DNA from: DASZHC01 sp035938215
GTDB taxonomy: Bacteria > Verrucomicrobiota > Verrucomicrobiia > Chthoniobacterales > JAFAMB01
Assembly (NCBI GenBank): GCA_035938215.1
Contig: DASZHC010000129.1
Coordinates: 1 to 6,804, forward strand
Direction of reading: 5' to 3'
Length of the DNA stretch: 6,804 nt
This document shows positions 1-6,581 of this stretch, piece after piece. The position numbers were made by a program, and so were the translations under genes. The number at the start of each line of letters is the position of its first letter. Position 1 is the stretch's first letter. A model generated the notes under the pieces. That model searched no databases. It saw nothing but the letters and a program-made list of their open reading frames with translations, and was not told the DNA's origin.

Positions 1-1
1 T

Positions 2-2674
2 GTGCCGGGCATCGCGAGCGTGACGGTTTTCGGCGCCGGGCAATACGCGATGCGTATTTGGGTCAATCCCGATAAACTGGCGAAACTCAACATCACGGTC
101 CCGGAAATCGTGAATGCGATTAACGCGCAGAATACCGTGAATCCGGCGGGTCAGATCAGTGCGGAGCCTATTCCAAAGGGTCAGGATTTTACGAACACCG
201 TAAGAGCGCAAGGTCGGTTGGTGACGCAGGAAGATTTCGAGGACATCGTGGTTCGGCCAAACGTCAATGGATCGCTCGTTCGAGTCAAGGATGTGGCCCG
301 AGTTGAACTCGGCGCCCAGACCTATTCGATGACGAGTCGGGTCAACGGCAAGCCGGCGGCAGTTCTGGCTCTCTACCAGCTCCCTGGATCCAATGCGGTT
401 CAGGCCGCTGAGGGAGTGAGAAAACTGATGGATACGTTAAGCAAGAGCTTTCCGCCTGGGCTGCAATACGATGTGGCGCTGGACACTACCTTGGCGGTCA
501 CTGCCGGTATTCACGACATCTATAAGACGCTTTTTGAGGCGATGATCCTCGTGATCATCGTTGTATTTATCTTCCTACAGGGCTGGCGTGCAACCCTGAT
601 CCCGCTGCTCGCGGTTCCAGTTTCGCTAGTCGGAACATTCATGGTCTTTCCGCTGCTTGGATTTTCTGTCAATACGCTCTCTCTGCTGGGGTTGGTCTTG
701 GCAATCGGATTGGTCGTCGATGATGCGATCGTCGTGGTCGAAGCCGTTGAACACCACATCGAACGCGGGCTCTCACCGAAGGAGGCTACGTTGAAGGCGA
801 TGGATGAAGTTTCCGGGCCGGTCATTGCTATCGCCCTGATTCTGGCAGCCGTCTTTATACCAACAGCCTTTATTCCGGGAATCACCGGGCGGCTTTACCA
901 GCAGTTCGCCATTACCATCGCGGTGTCAGTGATCTTTTCCGCTTTCAACGCTCTGACACTTAGCCCGGCTCTGTCCGCTCTCTTGCTTCGCCCGAAAAAG
1001 AAATCTCGGGGCCCACTCGGATTCTTGTTCGGAGCATTCAACAAAGGCTTTACAAAGGCTACCGATGGATACGTGGCTTTGTGCGGGCTCCTGATCCGGC
1101 GAAGCTTGTTCGCTGTCCTTTTCCTTGCATTATTCGTGGTGGCAACGGGATGGCTTGGGGGTCGGATCCCGGTGGGGTTTCTGCCCGACGAGGACCAGGG
1201 CTTCCTTTACGCAAATCTGTCGCTCCCCAACGCCGCTTCGTTAGAGCGAACCGATAACGCGGCAAAAAAGGTCGAGGAGATTCTGATGCATACGCCCGGA
1301 GTCGAGAAGGTCACAAGCATTTCGGGCTTCAGTCTGCTGAGCACGGTCTACAGCACCTATAACGGATTTTTCTTTGTGACGCTCAAGCCATGGGAAGAGA
1401 GGACCAATCCCGAGGAGCACATTGAGCATATCAAGGCCTCCGCGAACCGGGCTTTGGCCTCGTTGCCGGAAGGCCGGGCATTTGTGTTTCCGCCTCCGGC
1501 GATTCCGGGGATCGGCACGTCCGGAGGCGTAACGTTCATGCTCGAAGACCGTGCCGGCAGAGACGTCCCGTTTCTGGCGAGCCAGACAAAGAAATTCATC
1601 GAGGAAGCCGTCAAAAGGCCGGAAATCGCGGGCATAACTCCAACTTTCATTCCGGCAGTGCCCCAGGTTTATGTGCATGTGAATCGCGATAAAGTTTCGA
1701 AGCAAGGGGTTGAGCTTTCGCAGGTTTACAAAACTCTGCAAACATTCATGGGTGGCCTGTTCGTAAACTATTTCAATCGTTTCGGCCGGCAGTGGCAGGT
1801 TTATGTGCAGGCCGAGGGGGATTATCGGACCGATGCTCAGAATCTTGGACAATTCTACGTCAAGAACAATAATGGCACAGCAGTACCTCTTGGCGCCTTC
1901 ATCGACATTGAGCGCGCGTACGGGCCGGAGTTTACGATGCGCTACAACCTGTACCGTTGTGCGCAGCTGAACGTGACGGCGAAGCCGGGCGTAAGCTCGC
2001 TTCAAGCTATGAAAGCGCTGGAGGAGGTATTTGCCGCGACGATGCCGGCCAGGATGGGATACGACTATCTGGGCATGTCGTATCAGGAAAAAGTGGCGCA
2101 ACAAGGCGTGCCGCCTGCATTGATTTTTGGGCTTTCATTGCTGTTAGTATTTTTAATTCTTGCCGCGCAGTATGAGAGTTGGGCGCTGCCGATAAGCGTC
2201 TTGCTTGGCACCCCGATCGCGGTATTTGGAGCGTTCATGGCCTTGTTCGGGAGAGGACTGGAAAATAATATTTATGCCCAGATTGGGCTTGTGATGCTGA
2301 TCGGACTATCCGCTAAGAACGCCATTCTGATCGTGGAATTTGCCCGAGCAGAGCGCGAGAGAGGTAAATCCCTCCGAGATGCTGCTTTGGAAGGTGCGCG
2401 GTTGCGTCTCCGCCCGATTCTCATGACCTCGTTTGCTTTCATTTTGGGCTGCGTCCCTCTCTGGGTCGCAGTAGGTGCGGGGGCTGTCTCCCGGCAGATC
2501 ATCGGTACAGCAGTTATCGGGGGCATGCTGGCGGCGTCGTTCATCGCGATCTTTATGGTTCCGGTCTTGTTTTACCTGGTTGAGCGGTTCTCCGCGAAGA
2601 AGGAGACGCCGGTGGCCCGCGAGCTAGGTGCGCAAGAAGAAGTATCGAAGGAAGCGGGCGCCAGCACGAAGTGA
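2..2674 (+). CDS. RND (HAE1/AcrB-type) multidrug efflux permease, 5'-truncated
   Basis: This is the inner-membrane, proton-driven pump of a tripartite efflux system, which works with a periplasmic adaptor and an outer-membrane channel. The 890 residues visible correspond to AcrB from about residue 169 onward, so roughly 168 N-terminal residues, including TM1, lie outside the window; the GTG at base 2 is an internal codon, not the start. The proton-relay residues are present: the adjacent Asp pair in GLVVDDAIVVVE (D240, D241, equivalent to AcrB D407/D408), the Lys of GLSAKNAILIVEFA (K772, AcrB K940) and the RLRPILMTS arginine near 803 (AcrB R971). Other family wording includes TLFEAMILV, RATLIPLLAVPV, FLPDEDQG and LAAQYESWALP. 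The C-terminal tail after the last TM is charged. No internal deletion is apparent, unlike the genes that follow. The stop overlaps a GTG that begins an outer-membrane factor remnant. Substrate cannot be told from sequence. Confidence 0.95.
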   Translation: MPGIASVTVFGAGQYAMRIWVNPDKLAKLNITVPEIVNAINAQNTVNPAGQISAEPIPKGQDFTNTVRAQGRLVTQEDFEDIVVRPNVNGSLVRVKDVARVELGAQTYSMTSRVNGKPAAVLALYQLPGSNAVQAAEGVRKLMDTLSKSFPPGLQYDVALDTTLAVTAGIHDIYKTLFEAMILVIIVVFIFLQGWRATLIPLLAVPVSLVGTFMVFPLLGFSVNTLSLLGLVLAIGLVVDDAIVVVEAVEHHIERGLSPKEATLKAMDEVSGPVIAIALILAAVFIPTAFIPGITGRLYQQFAITIAVSVIFSAFNALTLSPALSALLLRPKKKSRGPLGFLFGAFNKGFTKATDGYVALCGLLIRRSLFAVLFLALFVVATGWLGGRIPVGFLPDEDQGFLYANLSLPNAASLERTDNAAKKVEEILMHTPGVEKVTSISGFSLLSTVYSTYNGFFFVTLKPWEERTNPEEHIEHIKASANRALASLPEGRAFVFPPPAIPGIGTSGGVTFMLEDRAGRDVPFLASQTKKFIEEAVKRPEIAGITPTFIPAVPQVYVHVNRDKVSKQGVELSQVYKTLQTFMGGLFVNYFNRFGRQWQVYVQAEGDYRTDAQNLGQFYVKNNNGTAVPLGAFIDIERAYGPEFTMRYNLYRCAQLNVTAKPGVSSLQAMKALEEVFAATMPARMGYDYLGMSYQEKVAQQGVPPALIFGLSLLLVFLILAAQYESWALPISVLLGTPIAVFGAFMALFGRGLENNIYAQIGLVMLIGLSAKNAILIVEFARAERERGKSLRDAALEGARLRLRPILMTSFAFILGCVPLWVAVGAGAVSRQIIGTAVIGGMLAASFIAIFMVPVLFYLVERFSAKKETPVARELGAQEEVSKEAGASTK

Positions 2675-2725
2675 ATCTGCGGTTCACTAATACCAGCCGC
2701 AACGCCGCTTTGAGCAGATTTGTTC
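2671..2725 (+). pseudogene. N-terminal remnant of an outer-membrane efflux factor (OprM/TolC-type)
   Basis: A GTG start overlaps the efflux permease stop codon (GTGA at 2671-2674), the usual arrangement of translationally coupled RND operons. It opens a frame beginning MNLRFTNTSRNAALSRFVL, which resembles the basic start of a signal peptide. Before any hydrophobic core, lipobox Cys or channel domain appears, the sequence changes to the 3' part of fumarase, near 2722-2727. The frame then runs out of register through fumC to a TAA at 2767. Identity as the outer-membrane component is inferred mostly from position behind the permease; too little of the protein remains for a motif. The rest of the gene (normally about 450-500 codons) is missing. 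Confidence 0.45.
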
Positions 2726-3201
2726 TCCATTCCGGAGAACGAACCCGGATCTTCAATCATGCCCGGTAAGGTGATCCCACCCAGTGCGAGGCGGTAACGA
2801 TGGTAGCGGTTCAGGTACATGGCAACAACGCCGCGATTGCGTTTGGTGGCAGCCAGGGGAATTTCGAACTAAACGTCTTTAAGCCGGTCATAATTCACAA
2901 TTTTTTGCATTCGGTTCGACTGCTGACCGATGTGAGCGCTAGCTTTGTGCGTCACTGCCTTACCGGTCTCGAAGTAAACAGAGCCAGAATCGATTATTTT
3001 GTGAGTCGCTCTCTCATGTTGGTTACCGCACTGAGCCCGATTATTGGATACGATAAATGCGCTAAACTAGCCCATAAACTAGCCCATTATGCGCACGAGC
3101 ATGATCTCTCTCTCAGAGAAGCTAACCAGGAGCTGAAGTTCCTCTCGGATGAAGAGTTTCAAAAGGTAGTTCGTCCGGAGACAATGACAAAACCCGGCGA
3201 G
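2726..3201 (+). pseudogene. fumC: Fumarase class II, C-terminal third, frameshifted
   Basis: Class II fumarase interconverts fumarate and malate in the TCA cycle as a homotetramer. What remains corresponds to about the last 155 of roughly 465 residues. It opens with SIPENEPGSSIMPGKV, the signature loop that holds the catalytic serine. In the next codon one base is missing (expected aat, seen at, at 2774-2775), so the frame shifts inside the loop. The reading continues in another frame as PTQCEAVTMVAVQVHGNNAA, then GNFELNVFKPV, HNFLHSVRLL, SRSLMLVTAL, IGYDKCAKLAH and VRPETM. An open frame for this second part begins at ATG 2800. There is also a 12-bp tandem duplication at 3064-3087 that adds four residues relative to the family. 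The N-terminal two thirds, with most of the helical core, are absent. Not functional as a fumarase; family identity is very clear. Confidence 0.9.
3064..3087 (+). repeat. 12-bp perfect tandem duplication inside the fumC remnant
   Basis: The unit aaactagcccat occurs twice in a row (3064-3075 and 3076-3087). In protein it turns KLAHYAHEHDL into KLAHKLAHYAHEHDL. Recalled fumarases such as E. coli FumC (YDKAAEIAKKAHKEG) align without a gap only if one unit is removed, so this is a recent in-frame duplication, probably by replication slippage, in a gene already free of constraint. Confidence 0.85.
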
Positions 3202-3207
3202 ACCTAT

Positions 3208-3300
3208 TTAAAAGGGATTCTTGGCTATACCGAAGACGAAGTGGTTTCGACAGATTTCCTTCATGATTCGCGTTCCAGTATCTTTGATGCGGGCTCCGGC
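3208..3300 (+). pseudogene. gap: Glyceraldehyde-3-phosphate dehydrogenase fragment (about 31 codons)
   Basis: The residues LKGILGYTEDEVVSTDF followed by SSIFDAGSG match the C-terminal half of GAPDH, which oxidises glyceraldehyde-3-phosphate in glycolysis (E. coli: MKGVLGYTEDDVVSTDF). Everything N-terminal is missing, including the NAD-binding fold and the catalytic cysteine. The C-terminal piece that normally follows (ALND...WYDNE) is also missing. The fragment is joined in frame to the fumC end on its left (near 3201-3207) and to the start of pgk on its right (near 3301). gap followed directly by pgk is a common gene order, which supports descent from an ordinary gap-pgk pair by deletion. 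Confidence 0.82.
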
Positions 3301-3303
3301 GTG

Positions 3304-4112
3304 CGCGTCGATTTTAATGTGCCGACCGAGGAGATCGATGGAAAGATCCGCATCACAGACGATACCGTGCGCATGCCAGTACGGCTGGAGTAGCCAAATA
3401 CTTGCCGCAGGCTGCTATGGGGTTATTGATGGAGCGCGAGCTTCAATATTTAAAGGATGAGCTGGCAAAGCCGGATCGGCCGTTTCTGGTGATTCTGGGC
3501 GGCTCAAAGGTCTCCGATAAAATTGCCGTGATCAAGGCGCTGATGGAAAAAACCGACGTGTTTTTGATCGGCGGTGCCATGGCGTACACCTTCTACAAAG
3601 CGCTTGGAATTCCAACGGGGAAAAGTCGGGTAGAGGCCGACAAGGTTCATCTCGCCGAAGAGCTCTTGGCGCTCGCTAAAGAGAAAGACGTCAAATTTCT
3701 GTTACCCGTCGACGACATCGAGACGGACGAGTTAAAGGCTGGCGCACAGAGCCGTAACACGCCCGCGCATGCTTCGGGTAAAGGCATCACTGAGGGATGG
3801 CAAGCAGTTGACATCGGCCGAGAGACTATTGCGCAGTACAAGGTCGAAATCGGCAAGGCCAAGACCATTCTATGGAACGGGCCGGTCGGGGTTTTTGAAA
3901 TTCCAGATTTCGCGGCCAGCACCAGGGAATTAGCCGAAGTCCTGGCGGCTTCCGATGCGAAAACCATCATTGGAGGCGGCGATTCGGTGACCGCGGTTAA
4001 ACAGTTCGGCCTTGCGGGAAAGATGACTTTTATTTCGACGGGAGGAGGCGCATCTCTCGAGCTTCTGGAGGGAAAGGAATTGCCCGGAGTCGCGGCCCTT
4101 ACGGATCGGTGA
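3304..4112 (+). pseudogene. pgk: Phosphoglycerate kinase with about 130-codon internal deletion
   Basis: PGK transfers a phosphate from 1,3-bisphosphoglycerate to ADP in glycolysis. Two pieces remain. The first (3304-3366) reads RVDFNVPTEEIDGKIRITDDT, the start of the N-lobe; the first 15 or so residues are lost to the junction with gap. The second (3366-4112) starts at RAHASTAGVAKYLPQ and continues in a different frame to the natural C-terminus. It includes LVILGGSKVSDK, GGAMAYTF, ILWNGPVGVFE and the nucleotide-binding GGGDS loop with ISTGGGASLELLEG. The missing block, about 130 codons by comparison with E. coli PGK, carries most of the 3-phosphoglycerate site (the His-Leu-Gly-Arg and later Arg residues). 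The C-lobe stays open from a TTG at 3402 (GGAG at 3387-3390) or ATG at 3417, so a lone nucleotide-binding lobe could be made but should not catalyse the reaction. Confidence 0.92.
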
Positions 4113-4160
4113 TTGGAATTGGAAAAGGAAACATATGGTTGGAACAAACTAAAAACGAAT

Positions 4161-4411
4161 ATGAAAGTCAGCGGAAGTGTCAGCGCGATGTTGGCGCATA
4201 AAAAAGCCTCCAGCGTTTGGTCGATTGGTCCGAATGCGATGGTTATTGATGCCATCCGGTTAATGGATGAGAAGGACGTCGGCGCACTACCTGTGGTGGA
4301 CAATGGAACATTAGTCGGAATTGTTTCCGAACGCGATACTGGTTAATCTCGGCACAGACGGCGACGATCGACAACTTGGAACGATATAACACGGGCGATT
4401 ACCCACCGTGA
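4161..4411 (+). pseudogene. CBS-domain protein with internal deletion and frameshift
   Basis: Two pieces of a small tandem CBS-domain protein (family length about 145 residues) are joined. From ATG 4161 the frame reads MKVSGSVSAMLAHKKAS, then one nearly complete CBS motif (MVIDAIRLMDEKDVGALPVVDNG, residues about 27-49) ending at GIVSERD, and stops at 4344-4346. In the other frame, from about 4340 to a stop at 4409-4411, the sequence reads WLISAQTATIDNLERYNTGD, the C-terminal tail typical of these proteins. About 65 codons, covering the end of CBS1 and nearly all of CBS2, are missing. CBS pairs bind adenine nucleotides and usually regulate a partner; here the pair is broken. An upstream TTG at 4113 also opens the frame, but the ATG fits the family's N-terminus better. 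Confidence 0.82.
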
Positions 4412-4473
4412 TGCTTATGCGAAGATAAAAGAGATTTTGTATAGAAAAACAGACAAAAGAAAGAAATTTGCTT

Positions 4474-4587
4474 ATGAGTGCCCCGTTCAACCTTAAGGAC
4501 CACGGCGTTACCGTCGCCGAGATCCACCGCAATCTTCCCAGCGCGCTCTATAGCGAGGCCGCTTCGCCCAAGGTGCGCTGCTCTTGA
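4474..4587 (+). pseudogene. pckA: N-terminal remnant of ATP-type phosphoenolpyruvate carboxykinase
   Basis: From ATG 4474 the frame reads MSAPFNLKDHGVTVAEIHRN, then LPSALYSEA, resembling the start of ATP-dependent PEP carboxykinases (the family's HRNL..ALYEEA segment), which convert oxaloacetate to PEP in gluconeogenesis. The match then breaks up: after codon 29 the frame runs to a TGA at 4585-4587, while a shifted frame reads QGALLL, which may be what is left of the family's GALV segment. The kinase-1a and metal-binding regions and about 490 further codons are absent. The 62 bases before the ATG are A-rich, with only a poor Shine-Dalgarno match (aaagaaag). Identity rests on a short stretch, so confidence is moderate. 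Confidence 0.6.
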
Positions 4588-4616
4588 CGCAACCTGTATA
4601 CCCTTACATCTCGCTC

Positions 4617-4791
4617 AATGAGATGCACTTCATTCCCCTGTTCATCGGCATCGCGCTCGCCATTGCGTTGGGCACTGTGCCCATCGTGGTGCCGGGGTTA
4701 CCGCAGCCGCTACGGCTCGGCCTGGCGGGCGGGAGCGCTCATCGTGGCGCTCAGCGGTTTATTTGCGGACTGCATGACCAATCCACCCTGA
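4617..4791 (+). pseudogene. Remnant of a first AspT/YidE-type transporter gene
   Basis: The frame reading NEMHFIPLFIGIALAI, then LGTVPIVVPGLPQPLRLGLAGG (4617-4731) parallels residues 376-411 of the intact transporter downstream (HVLPVFVGILLGVILG, PIVLPGTPAPVRLGLAGG). At 4732-4738 there is one extra base compared with the expected GGPL codons. In the new frame the sequence reads ALIVALSGLFADCMTNPP to a stop at 4789. That joins the GPLIVAL motif directly to the family's later AGSMTDPP motif (residues 507-514 downstream), so about 90 codons between them are missing. The N-terminal half, both TrkA-C domains and the last helix are also gone. This was therefore a tandem paralogue of the next gene. 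The left boundary, against pckA, is uncertain within 4583-4617. Confidence 0.82.
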
Positions 4792-4819
4792 TTTCACGGG
4801 TGAACCACTGTACTGAATC

Positions 4820-4823
4820 GGAG
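4820..4823 (+). promoter_or_regulatory. Ribosome binding site of the intact transporter
   Basis: GGAG lies 10 bases before ATG 4834 and supports that start. It is the clearest Shine-Dalgarno match in the second half of the window. Confidence 0.6.
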
Positions 4824-4833
4824 CGATCTTGAC

Positions 4834-6504
4834 ATGTTCCACTGGATGGAATCTTTAGCGCCCGGAATCGTTGCGCAGGCGGTACTGGCCATCAGTATTG
4901 TAGCTGCGGTTGGACTTGCGCTCGGCAGTCTGGGGTTTCGAGGGATTCGTCTCGGCACGGCCGGTGTTCTGTTCGTCGGGATCTTTTTTGGCCAGCTTGG
5001 GATGCATATCGATGAACGGATTCTTGAATTTGTGCGAGATTTTGGACTCATCCTTTTCGTCTACACGATCGGGCTCCAGGTGGGACCGAGTTTTTTCTCA
5101 TCCTTAAAGCGTCAAGGCTTGCAACTGAACGTGCTCGCAACAGCCGTTGTCTTGTTAGGCGGGCTAATTGCAGCGTGTTTCCGCGTTCTGTTTCGATTCT
5201 CCATACCCGCGGTTGCCGGGATCTTCTCTGGCGCCACAACCAACACCCCGAGTCTGGCCGCCGCGCAAGCAGTGCTTCAGGGGTTCAATGATCAGCCTTC
5301 GAGTACCACCGACCTTCTGGGTATGGCCTACGCCGTGGCCTATCCTTTTGGCATCATCGGGATTATCCTGACGATGTTACTAATTCAAAAGGTGTTTGGC
5401 CTTGACCCCAAAATCGACGAGATCGTTGGTGAGAAAGCCTCTATTTCGGACGACCGAACTCCGGAACACGTCGATCTAGAGGTGACGAATCCCAATGTCG
5501 ATGGCCTGGGTTTGCGCGATGTACCGTTCGCTTTGGAGTCGGGTATCGTGTTCTCCAGACTGTATAGAGACGGACGCGTCAATGTCCCCGCTGATGACTC
5601 CGTGATTCATGTGGGCGATGTGATACGTCTGGTCGGTTCGAAAACAAAGCTTTTGGAGTTCGAAAGGGTGATCGGCCGCAAAAGCGCTATCGATCTGAAA
5701 ACCGTTCCCAGTGAGCTGACCACGGAACGATTGTACGTCACGAAACGATCGGTGCTGGGAAGGTCGTTACGCGAACTGAATTTTGAGCAGCTGTATGGCG
5801 CCGTCGTAACCCGCGTCACCAGAGCAGAGGTCGAGTTTGCGGCGGGCGATGATGTACGCCTGCAGTTTGGCGATCTTTTGTTTGTGGTTGGATCCGAAGG
5901 CGGAGTCACAAAGGTTGCGGGCCTTATTGGTAACAAGCCCGCCGCTTTGGATCATCCACACGTGCTTCCGGTTTTCGTAGGCATTTTACTCGGCGTAATC
6001 TTGGGCAGCGTACCGATTGTTCTTCCCGGAACTCCAGCTCCGGTGAGACTGGGCCTTGCTGGGGGTCCGCTTATTGTGGCACTTGTGCTCAGCCAAATTG
6101 GCAGGGTGGGTCCCCTAATCTGGTACTTGACCCCGGGCGCCAATTTAGCGCTTCGGGAGATTGGGATTGTCTTATTCCTGGCGTGTGTCGGATTGAAGTC
6201 CGGTAGCCGATTCCTGGAGGTCTTGATCTCCGGTAGCGGCGTCTACTGGATACTAGCCGGGGCGTTCCTGACGCTGTTCCCGCTTGTTCTGGTGGGTTTT
6301 GTCGCGAGAATCATCGTCAAACTGGACTTCGCTACCATATGCGGGGTTTTGGCCGGCAGCATGACCGATCCGCCTGCCCTGGCTTTCGCGGGGACTATCA
6401 CGAATTCCGACCGGCCTCTCGTTGCGTACGCTGCCGTTTATCCGTTAGTAATGATTCTGCGGGTGTTTGTTGTCCAGATTCTGATCTTAACCCTTCCTGC
6501 GTAA
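4834..6504 (+). CDS. AspT/YidE/YbjL-family transporter (aspartate:alanine exchanger family), intact
   Basis: A 556-residue inner-membrane protein, matching E. coli YidE (about 553) and YbjL (about 561). Characterised family members such as AspT of Tetragenococcus exchange aspartate and alanine; the substrate here is unknown. Order: an N-terminal membrane half (about 11-190), two cytosolic TrkA-C-like regulatory domains (about 210-282 and 295-367), and a C-terminal membrane half (about 376-556). The two membrane halves are a visible duplication: GIRLGTAGVLFVGIFFGQLG (37-56) against VRLGLAGGPLIVALVLSQIG (404-423); RDFGLILFVYTIGLQ (68-82) against REIGIVLFLACVGLK (441-455); SGATTNTPSLAAAQ (132-145) against AGSMTDPPALAFAG (507-520); AVAYP against AAVYP. 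There are no frameshifts or gaps, in contrast to the wrecked paralogue just upstream. Start chosen at ATG 4834 from the GGAG 10 bases before it. Transcription may come from further upstream; no clear promoter is visible in the 42 bases between the remnant and the start. Confidence 0.94.
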   Translation: MFHWMESLAPGIVAQAVLAISIVAAVGLALGSLGFRGIRLGTAGVLFVGIFFGQLGMHIDERILEFVRDFGLILFVYTIGLQVGPSFFSSLKRQGLQLNVLATAVVLLGGLIAACFRVLFRFSIPAVAGIFSGATTNTPSLAAAQAVLQGFNDQPSSTTDLLGMAYAVAYPFGIIGIILTMLLIQKVFGLDPKIDEIVGEKASISDDRTPEHVDLEVTNPNVDGLGLRDVPFALESGIVFSRLYRDGRVNVPADDSVIHVGDVIRLVGSKTKLLEFERVIGRKSAIDLKTVPSELTTERLYVTKRSVLGRSLRELNFEQLYGAVVTRVTRAEVEFAAGDDVRLQFGDLLFVVGSEGGVTKVAGLIGNKPAALDHPHVLPVFVGILLGVILGSVPIVLPGTPAPVRLGLAGGPLIVALVLSQIGRVGPLIWYLTPGANLALREIGIVLFLACVGLKSGSRFLEVLISGSGVYWILAGAFLTLFPLVLVGFVARIIVKLDFATICGVLAGSMTDPPALAFAGTITNSDRPLVAYAAVYPLVMILRVFVVQILILTLPA

Positions 6505-6581
6505 TGGCGCCTCCTAACACGCATAGCCGCAAAAGCATTCGCCCCGGCAAGCTGCTTCTCAAGCAATTTGCGCCCCGGTGA
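6504..6581 (+). CDS. Possible 25-residue basic small protein or start of a truncated gene
   Basis: An ATG overlaps the transporter stop (TAATG, 6502-6506) and opens 25 codons beginning MAPPNTHSRKSIRPGK and ending FAPR, stopping at TGA 6579-6581. The TAATG overlap is typical of translational coupling. The peptide is strongly basic, and its middle (IRPGKLLLKQF) faintly recalls the N-terminus of HigA-type antitoxins (HPGE.L..EF), but without the helix-turn-helix that should follow. Given that every gene between 2671 and 4791 is a fragment, this may also be the stump of a lost gene. The stop codon sits in the first base pairs of the hairpin that follows. The octamer cgccccgg occurs twice here (6540-6547, 6571-6578). 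Real coding status is unproven. Confidence 0.25.
   Translation: MAPPNTHSRKSIRPGKLLLKQFAPR

Noticed and set aside
1241..2104. Long minus-strand open frame (287 codons) opposite the efflux permease
   Set aside because: It lies wholly inside a clearly coding RND gene, has no recognisable family, and its composition (rich in Arg, Leu and His) fits an antisense shadow.
3647..4303. Minus-strand open frame of 218 codons opposite pgk and the CBS gene
   Set aside because: The + strand gives unmistakable PGK and CBS motifs over the same bases; the minus-strand protein is Ser/Pro-rich with no family resemblance.
4412..4473. Promoter before the pckA remnant
   Set aside because: The stretch is A-rich but I see no convincing -35/-10 pair with normal spacing.
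2671..4791. A novel multi-gene system of small ORFs
   Set aside because: Each small frame is explained as part of a known family interrupted by deletions or frameshifts; there is no sign of a designed set of short proteins.
2671..4833. Mobile element insertion as cause of the fragments
   Set aside because: No transposase or integrase frame, no terminal inverted repeats and no target-site duplication were seen around the fragments.
6540..6578. Pair of cgccccgg octamers as a repeat or binding site
   Set aside because: Only two copies, 31 bases apart, in a GC-rich stretch; not enough to claim a CRISPR-like or operator arrangement.
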